Shown here: positions 52,512 through 60,599 of the stretch, piece after piece
Position numbering within the stretch: position 1 is the stretch's first letter
Layout: each line of letters opens with the position of its first letter
From: Marinomonas posidonica IVIA-Po-181
Lineage (GTDB): Bacteria > Pseudomonadota > Gammaproteobacteria > Pseudomonadales > Marinomonadaceae
Length of the DNA stretch: 64,000 nt
Assembly: GCF_000214215.1 (NCBI RefSeq)
Contig: NC_015559.1
Span: 992,001-1,056,000, forward strand
Reading direction: 5' to 3'
The notes under the pieces: generated by a model
Told to the model about the DNA's origin: nothing
Seen by the model: only the letters and a program-made list of their open reading frames with translations
Database searches by the model: none
Position numbers and translations under genes: made by a program

Positions 52512-54089
52512 ATGGATCTTACAAACAATTCCAAAATAGAGTCCAGTTTACTGGTCGGTAATGATTTTGTCCGAGTTCTGGTTGCACTCGCCTTTATTCT
52601 AGCTTGTGGTTTTTATGCTTCAGTAAATGGTGTTGCGGCCTCTAATTTGTCCATCTTAGCCATTGCTGCGGCGATTGGTGCATACATGGCGGTAAACATT
52701 GGCGCGAATGATGTCGCTAATAATGTTGGCCCTGCAGTGGGGTCAAAAGCCTTGTCAATGACTGGCGCAATACTGATTGCGGCCATTTTTGAAGCGGCTG
52801 GTGCGCTTATTGCGGGTGGTACTGTTGTTGGTACCATCAAAAAAGGCATTATTAACCCCAATGCTATTGCTGATGCTGAGACCTTTATCTGGGTGATGAT
52901 GGCCGCTTTATTAGCGGGTGCGATCTGGCTAAACTTAGCGACCTATCTTGGCGCTCCTGTCTCAACGACTCACTCAATTGTTGGTGGGGTGCTTGGTGCC
53001 GGTATTGCTGCTGGCGGATGGGACATTGCAAATTGGGATAAAATGGTTGCGATTGCAGCCAGTTGGGTGATTTCTCCCGTATTGGGTGGTGTCATAGCCG
53101 CAGTTTTCTTGATTTACATTAAACGTGCCGTCACCTATAAGAGTGATATGGTTGAAGCTGCAAAGAAGACGGTTCCGTTACTTGTAGGTATCATGGTATG
53201 GGCATTCTCGACTTATTTGATCCTCAAAGGTTTAAAGAAAATCTGGAAGTTCGACATCATTTCCGCCGGTCTTATCGGGTTTGCGATTGCTTTAACGGTT
53301 TACTTTGTCGTGCGTCCTATTGTGGATAAAACAGCAAACAGCCTGAAAAATGACAAAGACTCGGTTAATAGCTTGTTTACCATTCCGTTGATTGTTTCGG
53401 CTGCACTATTAAGTTTTGCACACGGTGCAAACGATGTGGCAAATGCAATTGGGCCTTTGGCTGCGATTAATGACGCTTTGATTTCTGGTACTGTGTCTGG
53501 CAAAGCCGCGATCCCGATTTGGATTATGTTAATTGGTGGTATTGGTATTGCATTTGGCCTGGCTTTGTTCGGTCCAAAATTGATTCGTACTGTAGGGTCT
53601 GAAATCACTGAACTTGATAAAATACGTGCTTTCTGTGTGGCGATGGCCGCAGCGATTACCGTGATTATTGCCTCTCAATTAGGTTTGCCTGTTAGTTCGA
53701 CGCATATTGCAGTTGGCGGCATCTTTGGTGTGGGATTCTTACGCGAATATTTGAAGTTGTCTTACAACAAAAAACTAGCGGAAATTATCTCTCATTCAGA
53801 GTCAGCTGGTCATGATGCAGAGCAAACACAAGCTTTTGTTGAGCGTTTCGAAGTCGCTGATGTGATTGAAAAACGTGCCATTTTGCGGGAACTAAAAGCC
53901 TCTAAAGCCTCTTCACCAATTAGCTCTTCTGAGCGTAAAGGCCTGAAGAAAGCGACGAAGCAGGAGTTAGTGAAACGTTCTGCATTGTTAAAAATTGCGG
54001 CGGCTTGGGTTATTACCGTTCCTGCTTCAGCAACATTGGCTGGCATACTCTTTTACATGTTGTTGGGCTTCTCTGTTACCCATTCATAA
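52512..54089 (+). CDS. PiT-family inorganic phosphate transporter
   Basis: 525 residues with the internally duplicated PiT signature: GANDVANNVGPAVGSKALSM (about residue 63) and GANDVANAIGPLAAI (about 302), and matching STTHSIVGG and SSTHIAVGG loops. It would carry metal-phosphate in symport with protons or sodium across the inner membrane. Compared with E. coli PitA it has a long charged cytoplasmic loop near the C-terminus (about 430-490). It adds low-affinity phosphate uptake to a window rich in phosphorus genes. A strong terminator follows. Confidence 0.92.
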   Translation: MDLTNNSKIESSLLVGNDFVRVLVALAFILACGFYASVNGVAASNLSILAIAAAIGAYMAVNIGANDVANNVGPAVGSKALSMTGAILIAAIFEAAGALIAGGTVVGTIKKGIINPNAIADAETFIWVMMAALLAGAIWLNLATYLGAPVSTTHSIVGGVLGAGIAAGGWDIANWDKMVAIAASWVISPVLGGVIAAVFLIYIKRAVTYKSDMVEAAKKTVPLLVGIMVWAFSTYLILKGLKKIWKFDIISAGLIGFAIALTVYFVVRPIVDKTANSLKNDKDSVNSLFTIPLIVSAALLSFAHGANDVANAIGPLAAINDALISGTVSGKAAIPIWIMLIGGIGIAFGLALFGPKLIRTVGSEITELDKIRAFCVAMAAAITVIIASQLGLPVSSTHIAVGGIFGVGFLREYLKLSYNKKLAEIISHSESAGHDAEQTQAFVERFEVADVIEKRAILRELKASKASSPISSSERKGLKKATKQELVKRSALLKIAAAWVITVPASATLAGILFYMLLGFSVTHS

Positions 54090-54140
54090 GCTCTTCAAAA
54101 TAAATCTTTAAAATTTGTTCTAACGGGCAAAGTTGATGAT

Positions 54141-54166
54141 AAAAAGACCAGTTTTCTGGTCTTTTT
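54141..54166 (+). terminator. rho-independent terminator of the PiT carrier gene
   Basis: AAAAAGACCAG (54141-54151) pairs with CTGGTCTTTTT (54156-54166), loop TTTT. Confidence 0.92.
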
Positions 54167-54261
54167 CTGTTTTAATGGGCTTGTCTGTGGTATATAACTG
54201 TAAAGTTTTGACTCTTTAGTTTGTTTTGGTTTTTGAGATATCTTAGTTAAGGGAATTACGC

Positions 54262-54942
54262 TTGTTGGTTTTTACCGTCATTCTTATAATGATTACTGTC
54301 AGTGGCTTTATTTTCTTTGTTCGTTGGAAACAAAAACAGGATGAACTGAGGAAACGTCAGTTAGGTCGATTATCAAGTCGTGGAGAAAAAATGCTACGTA
54401 CGTTTAGCATGCTTTCTGATCGATATTTTTTAAAAGAGACTAAGCTGTTTTTAATAGAGTATCTTTTGTCGGTTATTCAGCAGTTAAAGCAAGCAGGCAT
54501 TAATACCGAATTTATCCATGAACAATATAATCTGACCAAGTTATACACTGAAATTACTTCTGGCAAAAATGTGTCAGATAAACGCAGAGTAAACAGCCAG
54601 GTGGAGTTTGAGCAAACTCAGAGTACGTTGCAGTTTTTGATAAAAGAACTACGTAGCCTATTAGATGGGAATAGCATGAGCCGTGTGATGATACGTCACC
54701 ACATTGGTTTGGTTCGTTTTTCCTATTCCTTGGCTTATCGAGATCATTTGGTTGGCCAAGCGAAACAAGATCTGGAGCACGAACATAAAAGCCGAGCATT
54801 AGAAAAGTATCGTTTGGCTTTAGCTGTGATGGAAAAGCATAGTGTAGTGGGTTTGGCGCGAAAGGAGGCCTCGCGTTTGCAAAATATGATATTGGATGTC
54901 GAAGATGCGTTATTAGAGAAAAAAGAAGAGCATAAGAAATAG
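54262..54942 (+). CDS. membrane-anchored helical protein, first of a tandem pair
   Basis: 226 residues from a TTG with AAGGGAA 8 nt upstream. One transmembrane helix (LVFTVILIMITVSGFIFFV, 2-20) is followed by a charged, helical cytoplasmic region with YFLKETKLFLIEYLLSVIQQL and a final helix rich in Lys/Glu (about 185-226). Layout and phrases match the next gene, so the two look like paralogs. No named family recognised; the helical repeats near ALEKYRLALAVMEKHS have a TPR-like feel. Confidence 0.75.
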   Translation: MLVFTVILIMITVSGFIFFVRWKQKQDELRKRQLGRLSSRGEKMLRTFSMLSDRYFLKETKLFLIEYLLSVIQQLKQAGINTEFIHEQYNLTKLYTEITSGKNVSDKRRVNSQVEFEQTQSTLQFLIKELRSLLDGNSMSRVMIRHHIGLVRFSYSLAYRDHLVGQAKQDLEHEHKSRALEKYRLALAVMEKHSVVGLARKEASRLQNMILDVEDALLEKKEEHKK

Positions 54943-55022
54943 TATTATCCTTAGAGAGTAAGTGCTTAGTTTGAATTGACTAGTCATCGACTGAAATATT
55001 AACCTGGTATACGACGTATTAT

Positions 55023-55805
55023 ATGAGTGCTGTTACCATTACCGTACTGTTGTTAGTGATCGGAGGCTTTATTGCTTTTGCGATCGTGCTGCAATTAAAA
55101 GAGCAGGCTCGATTGGAAAAGCTTCGTAAAGTTGCCTCCTTGAACAATCAGTTGCGTCAAGTGCGTCGTTATTTGGACGAGATGCCTCCTCAATATCAGC
55201 CAAAAGATATGCGAATATGGCTGTTTTCTCGAATGTTGGCCATTTATGATCAATTACTCTCCTTGCAGCCTGATCCTAGTCTAACTCGTCGTCGAAATCA
55301 TCTGTCGGAAGAACTGTCTGAATTCCAGGAAAATAAACAAAAGCGCCGTGCTCAACCGATGAACGATGAGTTAAAAATCATTGAAGTGAAGCGTCTTTTT
55401 GAATCTTTCAAATCTTTTTTAGTACAAGCACAAAAAGACAAAGTTATTGGTTCAGATGCGGTTCATCGTTATAAAAAATTGATGGATTTTTATCATTATA
55501 AAGTCAATGCGGATTACCACGCTTATCTGGCTCGACGGGCTTTTTTAAGTGGACAAATGGAAGATGCGATTGAACTTTATAACGAGGCCTTGGCGCAGCT
55601 AACTCCTATTGAGGAGGAGGTTGAAGCCCAACCAATGATCCAGAAATATAAAGAGGTGCTGCAAGAGATTGAAGACGATTTAGCGCTGCAAAAGGCGGAA
55701 GAAGAGATGACCAAAAGCATGGAAAGCGAAGGGGAAGAAGAGCTTGATGATGAGTGGAATAAATTTATCGAAGGTTCTACTTTTCAAGAGAAAAAACGTT
55801 TTTAA
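55023..55805 (+). CDS. membrane-anchored helical protein, second of a tandem pair
   Basis: 260 residues. TM helix about 5-22 (TITVLLLVIGGFIAFAIVL), then a charged helical body: MRIWLFSRMLAIYDQLLSLQ, the block HYKVNADYHAYLARRAFLSG with GQMEDAIELYNEALAQL (TPR-like, about 186-202) and an acidic C-terminal tail (about 235-252). The order of elements is the same as in the upstream gene (TM, paired helices before residue 100, TPR-like helix near 190), supporting an old duplication. No good ribosome site precedes the ATG. Function unknown. Confidence 0.75.
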   Translation: MSAVTITVLLLVIGGFIAFAIVLQLKEQARLEKLRKVASLNNQLRQVRRYLDEMPPQYQPKDMRIWLFSRMLAIYDQLLSLQPDPSLTRRRNHLSEELSEFQENKQKRRAQPMNDELKIIEVKRLFESFKSFLVQAQKDKVIGSDAVHRYKKLMDFYHYKVNADYHAYLARRAFLSGQMEDAIELYNEALAQLTPIEEEVEAQPMIQKYKEVLQEIEDDLALQKAEEEMTKSMESEGEEELDDEWNKFIEGSTFQEKKRF

Positions 55806-55885
55806 TGCATTTCTTTTTGGGCTTGTATCCCATATTCTAGAGTTCAATTTCCACACTCGCTTAGTGTTTAATTAAAAGGATCTGC

Positions 55886-56506
55886 TTGGTGAATCTTGCT
55901 TTACTTTCTGCTTTCATTCCTACTTTCTTTTTTGTCTCTGTTACCCCGGGCATGTGCATGACGTTAGCCATGACGTTGGGCATGACGGTCGGTATTAAAC
56001 GCGCTTTATGGATGATGGTGGGCGAGTTAGTGGGGGTTGCTGCTGTAGCGATTCTGTCTGCCATTGGGGTAGCGGCATTACTGCTTAACTACCCAAGTGT
56101 GTTTATGGTACTAAAATATCTTGGTGGTGCTTATTTGGCATTTGTGGGTATTCAAATGTGGCTGTCTAAGGGAAAGATGGCCATCAAAACCGATGAGAAT
56201 AGCGCGCCAGCATCACGTAAAGAGTTAATGTCTCAAGGGTTTGTTACAGCGATTGCGAACCCCAAAGGCTGGGCTTTTTTTGTCGCTTTGTTACCGCCTT
56301 TTTTAGTGGCTGATCAGCCCTTAGCCAGTCAATTAGTTGTGCTTATTGCTATCATTTTGACCTTAGAGTTTAGTTGTTTGCTCATTTATGCCACAGGTGG
56401 TCGAACCTTGAAATCCTTATTAATGCAAAGTGGCAATGTGCGCATTATGAACCGTATTGCTGGCACCTTAATGATCGGCGTTGGTATCTGGTTGGCAGCG
56501 GGTTAA
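55886..56506 (+). CDS. LysE/RhtB-family translocator
   Basis: 206 residues, about six helices. FIPTFFFVSVTPGMCMTLAMTLGMTVG is the PGP-like N-terminal motif of the RhtB/LysE family (TPG, here with MCM), followed by LKYLGGAYLAFVGIQMW and FVTAIANPKGWAFFVALLPPF. Members export homoserine, threonine, lysine or arginine. Start is TTG at 55886 or GTG at 55889; AAGGA at 55876 fits either. It converges on topB with only 10 bp between. Confidence 0.87.
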   Translation: MVNLALLSAFIPTFFFVSVTPGMCMTLAMTLGMTVGIKRALWMMVGELVGVAAVAILSAIGVAALLLNYPSVFMVLKYLGGAYLAFVGIQMWLSKGKMAIKTDENSAPASRKELMSQGFVTAIANPKGWAFFVALLPPFLVADQPLASQLVVLIAIILTLEFSCLLIYATGGRTLKSLLMQSGNVRIMNRIAGTLMIGVGIWLAAG

Positions 56507-56516
56507 AGGCTAGACG

Positions 56517-58460
56517 CTAGGCTGGCTTTTTGGCTTTGCTTTTAGTGGATCTCTTTCTGGTTGCTGAGCGTTTCTTAAAAGGGTTTCTTTTGGGCGCTGG
56601 TAGGTGTTGCAGCGATGCCGTAGAGACACTTTTCGATTGAGTTAATAAATCTGTGAGGTTATCGGTTAGACCGGCCATAAAATCTTGATAACGACTCTCG
56701 CCCAAGCTCATGGCGTTCAATTGAGCCTCCCACTGTGCTGTCATATCCGGCGTGACCAATTGTGAGGGTAGGGTATCCGCAAACGCTCGGCCAGTCTGAC
56801 TGGCATGAATTTGCTTGCCTTGGCGGATTAGAAACTCCCTTTTAAATAAAATTTCAATAATACCGGCTCGTGTTGCATCTGTGCCTAGACCATCTGTCTC
56901 TTTCAATATGGCTTTGATGCTTTTATCGGAAACAAAGCGGCTAATACCAGTCATTGCAGCCAGCAGAGTGGCGTCTGTAAAGGCCGCAGGCGGCGTGGTG
57001 ACCTTATCTCTAATGATACCTTGATCACACCAAAGGGAATCCCCTTTCTTCAAATTAGGCAGTTGTTCTTGTTCTTCTTCATGGTCTGATTTTTTCTTGG
57101 TAGGAAGAAGAGAGCGCCAACCTAATGCCACTGGTGTACTGCCTTTTGCTTCGAATTTTCCTCCGGCGATGTCAAGTTGAATAAGCGTCGATAGATATTG
57201 GTAGTCTGGATAAAATTGCATCAGATACTGGCGTGCAATCAAACCAAAAATTTGGCTTTCAGTTTTGTTTAAAGAAGCGGCTTTATGCGCTTGTGATGTT
57301 GGAATGATGGCATGATGGGCGGTGACTTGTTTGTCGTTCCAGGCTTTGCTCTTAAGATTGGAATTAGCATTTTTTGTGCTTTTTGCAAGCGCCTCTGAGC
57401 CTTTGCTGAGAGCATTAATGATGGCTTTAGCGTCTCTGTGTTGTAAGGTTGGTAAATAGCGACAGTCAGACCTAGGATAAGTAATGATCTGATGGCGTTC
57501 ATATAACGCTTGGCATGTGTCTAATACTTGCTGCGCCGACATGGCGAAAATTTTCGCAGCATCAATCTGTAGTGACGATAGATTATAAGGTAAAGGCGGT
57601 GGCTGCTTTTTTTGTTTGTAATCAGCTTGGCTTACTAATGCAGGTTGATTTTCGATTCGTGACGCGACATTCTTTGCAAGGGCTCGATTGAGCACTCGAC
57701 CTTCTTCATCCATGTAGGGGCGGCAAGCATCACTTGGGAGCCATTTTGCTTGAAAGTGTTGATTTTCCGGTGTGGTGATTTGTGCCCAAACTTGATAATA
57801 ATTTTTAGCGACAAAGTTCTCTCTTTCGGTGTCTCGTGCCACGACTAAGCCGAGCACAGGTGTTTGTACTCGACCTATGGATAAAACCCCTTGGTAGCCA
57901 GCCTGACGTCCTCTGATAGTGTAAGCGCGAGTTAAGTTCAAGCCAAATAGCCAATCTGCTCTGGCTCTGGCTAAGGCTGAACGTGATAAGGCGGCGAATT
58001 CTGCGTTGGATTTAAGCTGTTGTAAGGATTTTTTAACCGCAACAGGGGTTAAGTCGCTAATGAGCACTCGCTGAGTTTGTTGCAATTTTTGAGCTGGCAC
58101 CTTGGCGTAATGCAGAACTTCGTCGACTAACAGCTGACCTTCGCGATCAGGATCACCAGCGTGGACCAGTTGCGTTGCTTGTTTGATCAGCTTTTTTAGA
58201 ATGCCGAGTTGTTTTTTTGTGTTGGCTTTTTCTTGCCATTGCCAATCACTCGGTATTATGGGGAGGTGATCAAGTTGCCATGTTTTAAAAGCAGGGTTAT
58301 AGATGTGAGGCTCGGCTTGTTCCAGTAGGTGACCGATACACCAGCTAATGCAGTCACCATTCGGCAACCAAATACAACCTTCCTGTTTTTTTTGTGGGCC
58401 AGGGAGAGCGGCGGCAATCGCACGGGCCAAGCTGGGTTTTTCGGCAATATAAAGAATCAT
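56517..58460 (-). CDS. topB: DNA topoisomerase III (TopB)
   Basis: 647 residues (E. coli 653). TOPRIM domain MILYIAEKPSLARAIAAALPG with HAGDPDREGQLL (DxD and Glu metal sites), active-site Tyr in IITYPRSDCRYLP (about residue 325) and the tail rich in Lys/Arg (SATRKRSTKSKAKKPA) for DNA binding. It decatenates replicated chromosomes. A near-consensus LexA box overlaps its promoter, 9 bp before the start, which is unusual and suggests SOS control. AAGTG weakly serves as ribosome site. Confidence 0.95.
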   Translation of the reverse strand: MILYIAEKPSLARAIAAALPGPQKKQEGCIWLPNGDCISWCIGHLLEQAEPHIYNPAFKTWQLDHLPIIPSDWQWQEKANTKKQLGILKKLIKQATQLVHAGDPDREGQLLVDEVLHYAKVPAQKLQQTQRVLISDLTPVAVKKSLQQLKSNAEFAALSRSALARARADWLFGLNLTRAYTIRGRQAGYQGVLSIGRVQTPVLGLVVARDTERENFVAKNYYQVWAQITTPENQHFQAKWLPSDACRPYMDEEGRVLNRALAKNVASRIENQPALVSQADYKQKKQPPPLPYNLSSLQIDAAKIFAMSAQQVLDTCQALYERHQIITYPRSDCRYLPTLQHRDAKAIINALSKGSEALAKSTKNANSNLKSKAWNDKQVTAHHAIIPTSQAHKAASLNKTESQIFGLIARQYLMQFYPDYQYLSTLIQLDIAGGKFEAKGSTPVALGWRSLLPTKKKSDHEEEQEQLPNLKKGDSLWCDQGIIRDKVTTPPAAFTDATLLAAMTGISRFVSDKSIKAILKETDGLGTDATRAGIIEILFKREFLIRQGKQIHASQTGRAFADTLPSQLVTPDMTAQWEAQLNAMSLGESRYQDFMAGLTDNLTDLLTQSKSVSTASLQHLPAPKRNPFKKRSATRKRSTKSKAKKPA

Positions 58461-58469
58461 GGTTACACT

Positions 58470-58489
58470 TACTGTTTATATATACAGTA
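58470..58489 (-). promoter_or_regulatory. LexA (SOS) box immediately upstream of topB
   Basis: On the minus strand TACTGTATATATAAACAGTA matches the E. coli LexA consensus at 19 of 20 positions (CTGT-N8-ACAG). It lies within a larger 14-bp perfect inverted repeat (58462-58475/58484-58497) and ends 10 bp before the topB ATG. The inner TATATA/TATAAA could be the -10. Confidence 0.88.
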
Positions 58490-58528
58490 AGTGTAACTAA
58501 GTGTCGATATTAAGACCAGCCTATCTGG

Positions 58529-59011
58529 CTACTTTATTGGCACAACCATGACAGGAATGTCGCTGGAGTGAATGACTTTGTTAGCGGTTGAACCTAACAC
58601 CATTTGTCCAATCGCACTATGAGTGCGGCTGTTCATGATGATCAAATCCGCCCCTTGTTGCTTGGCTGCTTGCTGAATGGCATTGGCTGGCAGGCCAGTG
58701 ACGATCAGAGTTTCTGGTGTTGTGGTTAGTCCAATCAGTTCATCTTGATGACGTTCTGTAAATTCTTTTAATAGTGAGTTGATGCGCTGTTGGACGTCAT
58801 TGTTGGCTTCGTTGCGCATGGTTTCTAAGACATCGTCACTGATGTAGTTATGAATCATGCTCGCGGCTTGAGGGTTGAGCGGTTCCATAACGTGCAGAAA
58901 GACAATTTTGGCATGATGAGTAAGCGCTAAACTGAAAACCAGTTCAATGGCAGATTGAGTTTGGTTTTCTAGGTCGCAAGCGTAAAGTAGCGTGTTGATT
59001 TTTGGTAACAT
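58529..59011 (-). CDS. universal stress protein (UspA family)
   Basis: 160 residues. INTLLYACDLENQTQSAIELV, KIVFLHVMEPL, ADLIIMNSRTHSAIGQMVLGSTANKVI and DIPVMVV are the UspA blocks; the nucleotide-loop Gly-x2-Gly-x9-Gly is altered to GQMVLGST. Its role is stress survival, generally without known chemistry. AGAGG lies upstream of the ATG. It follows the small Fur-boxed membrane protein gene by 52 bp on the same strand, so may be expressed with it. Confidence 0.88.
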   Translation of the reverse strand: MLPKINTLLYACDLENQTQSAIELVFSLALTHHAKIVFLHVMEPLNPQAASMIHNYISDDVLETMRNEANNDVQQRINSLLKEFTERHQDELIGLTTTPETLIVTGLPANAIQQAAKQQGADLIIMNSRTHSAIGQMVLGSTANKVIHSSDIPVMVVPIK

Positions 59012-59063
59012 ATTAAGATCCTCTTGTTATGTTCCTACATCGGATCCTTTTAGCTTAGTCCCT

Positions 59064-59285
59064 TTAGCTTTTTCTTTGCTGATCTGTATCAATTATTTGT
59101 GTACTGATTTCGACAGGAACGCTGGAAACGCTTGAGGTATTTGGCTTATTCACATGATTGGCAAACAGAAAACAGCTGATCGCTGAGATAAAAATAAAGC
59201 TGATAAACAACATGCTCCAATAATCGCTTGCCTTGTTGTCTTGTTTATTATGCTTAGCGGCTGGAACAAAGGCTTTCGTCTTCAT
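59064..59285 (-). CDS. small single-pass membrane protein, Fur-box controlled
   Basis: 73 residues. A Lys-rich cytoplasmic start (about 1-22), one hydrophobic helix MLFISFIFISAISCFLFANH (about 25-44) and a Ser/Pro-rich tail. AGGAG lies 6-7 nt before the ATG. A strong Fur-type palindrome lies 35 bp upstream. I do not recognise the family; it is not HemP or FeoC by sequence. UspA follows. By inference it is made under iron limitation. Confidence 0.75.
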   Translation of the reverse strand: MKTKAFVPAAKHNKQDNKASDYWSMLFISFIFISAISCFLFANHVNKPNTSSVSSVPVEISTQIIDTDQQRKS

Positions 59286-59319
59286 GACATTCTCCTTTTG
59301 TATCTGTTTATGATTATTT

Positions 59320-59338
59320 AATGATAATCAATATCATT
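59320..59338 (-). promoter_or_regulatory. Fur box before the 73-residue membrane protein gene
   Basis: AATGATA-ATCAA-TATCATT is a 7-5-7 inverted repeat containing GATAAT units of the Fur consensus. It sits 35 bp before the minus-strand start and about 127 bp before fklB. Confidence 0.75.
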
Positions 59339-59464
59339 TAAAAAAGCTATCCCTGTGATTAATATTTTCAACTGTCGACAGATGTGACAGTGTCATGTTC
59401 CAACCTGTTTGGCTATGTTATGATGGCGGCCTAATTTTTGGAGCAATAAAAAGAGAGTGTATAC

Positions 59465-60085
59465 ATGTCAGAACTGTCGTTCGACTCAAATGAAGCAAAA
59501 ATTGCATACGGTATTGGTCGTCAAATCGGTGATCAGCTACGTGGTAGTGATCTAGGTGAGTTGTCTTTGACTCATTTGTTTGCTGCGATTGAAGACGCTT
59601 TGAACAATGCTGAAATGCGTGTTCCTGGTGCTGAGTTGGAAGCGGCATTTGCTGAGCTTCAACAAAAAATGGAAGAGAAAAGCCGTGCGGCATCGGAAGA
59701 AAACATCACAGCAGGTGAAGCTTTCTTAGCGGAAAACAAAGCAAAAGATGGCATTCAGGTGACTGAATCAGGTTTGCAGTACGAAGTGCTAGAAGCCGGC
59801 ACAGGCGAAGTACCGAGTGGAGATGCAACCGTTCGTGTTCATTACGAAGGTCGACTAACAGACGGTCAAGTTTTTGATAGCTCTATTGCTCGCGGTGAGC
59901 CGATTGAGTTCCCACTAACAGGCGTTATTGCTGGTTGGACTGAAGGTCTGCAGTTGATGAAAGAGGGTGCGAAATACCGTCTTACTATCCCAGCTGAATT
60001 GGCTTACGGCGCCCAAGGTGCTGGTGCTATGATCAAACCTCATTCTGTTCTTCAGTTTGATGTTGAATTGATCGCGATTGTTTAA
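59465..60085 (+). CDS. fklB: FKBP-type peptidyl-prolyl cis-trans isomerase (FklB)
   Basis: 206 residues, the same length as E. coli FklB. Helical N-terminal dimer domain with YGIGRQIGDQLRG, a long linker helix (about 55-85), then the FKBP domain: VRVHYEGRLTDGQVFDSS, EFPLTGVIAGWTEGLQLMKEG, IPAELAYGAQGAG and LQFDVELIAI. It isomerises X-Pro bonds and may serve in the cytoplasm or periplasm; no signal peptide here. Terminator follows. Confidence 0.92.
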   Translation: MSELSFDSNEAKIAYGIGRQIGDQLRGSDLGELSLTHLFAAIEDALNNAEMRVPGAELEAAFAELQQKMEEKSRAASEENITAGEAFLAENKAKDGIQVTESGLQYEVLEAGTGEVPSGDATVRVHYEGRLTDGQVFDSSIARGEPIEFPLTGVIAGWTEGLQLMKEGAKYRLTIPAELAYGAQGAGAMIKPHSVLQFDVELIAIV

Positions 60086-60116
60086 GCTTAGAGACATTCG
60101 AAAAGCTTAGATCGGC

Positions 60117-60144
60117 AAAAAAGCGAGCTTAGTCTCGCTTTTTT
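60117..60144 (+). terminator. rho-independent terminator after fklB
   Basis: AAAAAAGCGAG (60117-60127) pairs with CTCGCTTTTTT (60134-60144). Confidence 0.92.
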
Positions 60145-60182
60145 GTATTCATAGCAAAGGAGGTTAGATATAAACCAAGAGG

Positions 60183-60599
60183 TTAAATGTCTCTTGTCAT
60201 ACGAACATGGAGCTTCCCAGCTTCTAGGAAAACTTTACCATCACTGCGAAACCCTTGTTTTTCATAAAAACTCTGCACATCCACTTGGGCGTTGAGAAAG
60301 GCCTGACGATGCCCCATTTCTCTTGCCACTTGGACGGCTTTTCGCAGTAAGCGTTCGCCATAACCTTGATGGCGATAAGAAGGTAATACCGCCAAGCGAC
60401 CAATTTGACCTTTTTCGGTTAAGCGGCAGCTACCAGTTGGCACAGCTGTGGTACCAAAGGATACAAAATGTATGGCGTCTTGATCTTCATCGTCCCATTC
60501 ATCAACAGGATCAACGCCTTGTTCAATAATAAAAACTTGAGTTCGAACAAACTTTAATTGTTCTTTGCTGCTGTTCCAATCAGACGTTAGGATGTTCAT
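60183..60599 (-). CDS. GNAT-family N-acetyltransferase (ElaA/YjcF-like)
   Basis: 138 residues. VRTQVFIIEQGVDPVDEWDDEDQ is the N-terminal block of the small acyltransferase group that includes YjcF; IGRLAVLPSYRHQGYGERLL carries the Q-x2-GxG acetyl-CoA loop and SFYEKQGFRSDGKVFLEAG the C-terminal fold. Substrate unknown. Its ATG overlaps the RoxA stop (ATGA), so it is translated with the ribosomal oxygenase. Confidence 0.87.
   Translation of the reverse strand: MNILTSDWNSSKEQLKFVRTQVFIIEQGVDPVDEWDDEDQDAIHFVSFGTTAVPTGSCRLTEKGQIGRLAVLPSYRHQGYGERLLRKAVQVAREMGHRQAFLNAQVDVQSFYEKQGFRSDGKVFLEAGKLHVRMTRDI

Noticed and set aside
59368..59396. CTGTCGACAG and TGACA/TGTCA dyads before fklB considered as Pho or LexA sites
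   Set aside because: Spacing fits neither an 11-bp direct repeat nor CTGT-N8-ACAG.
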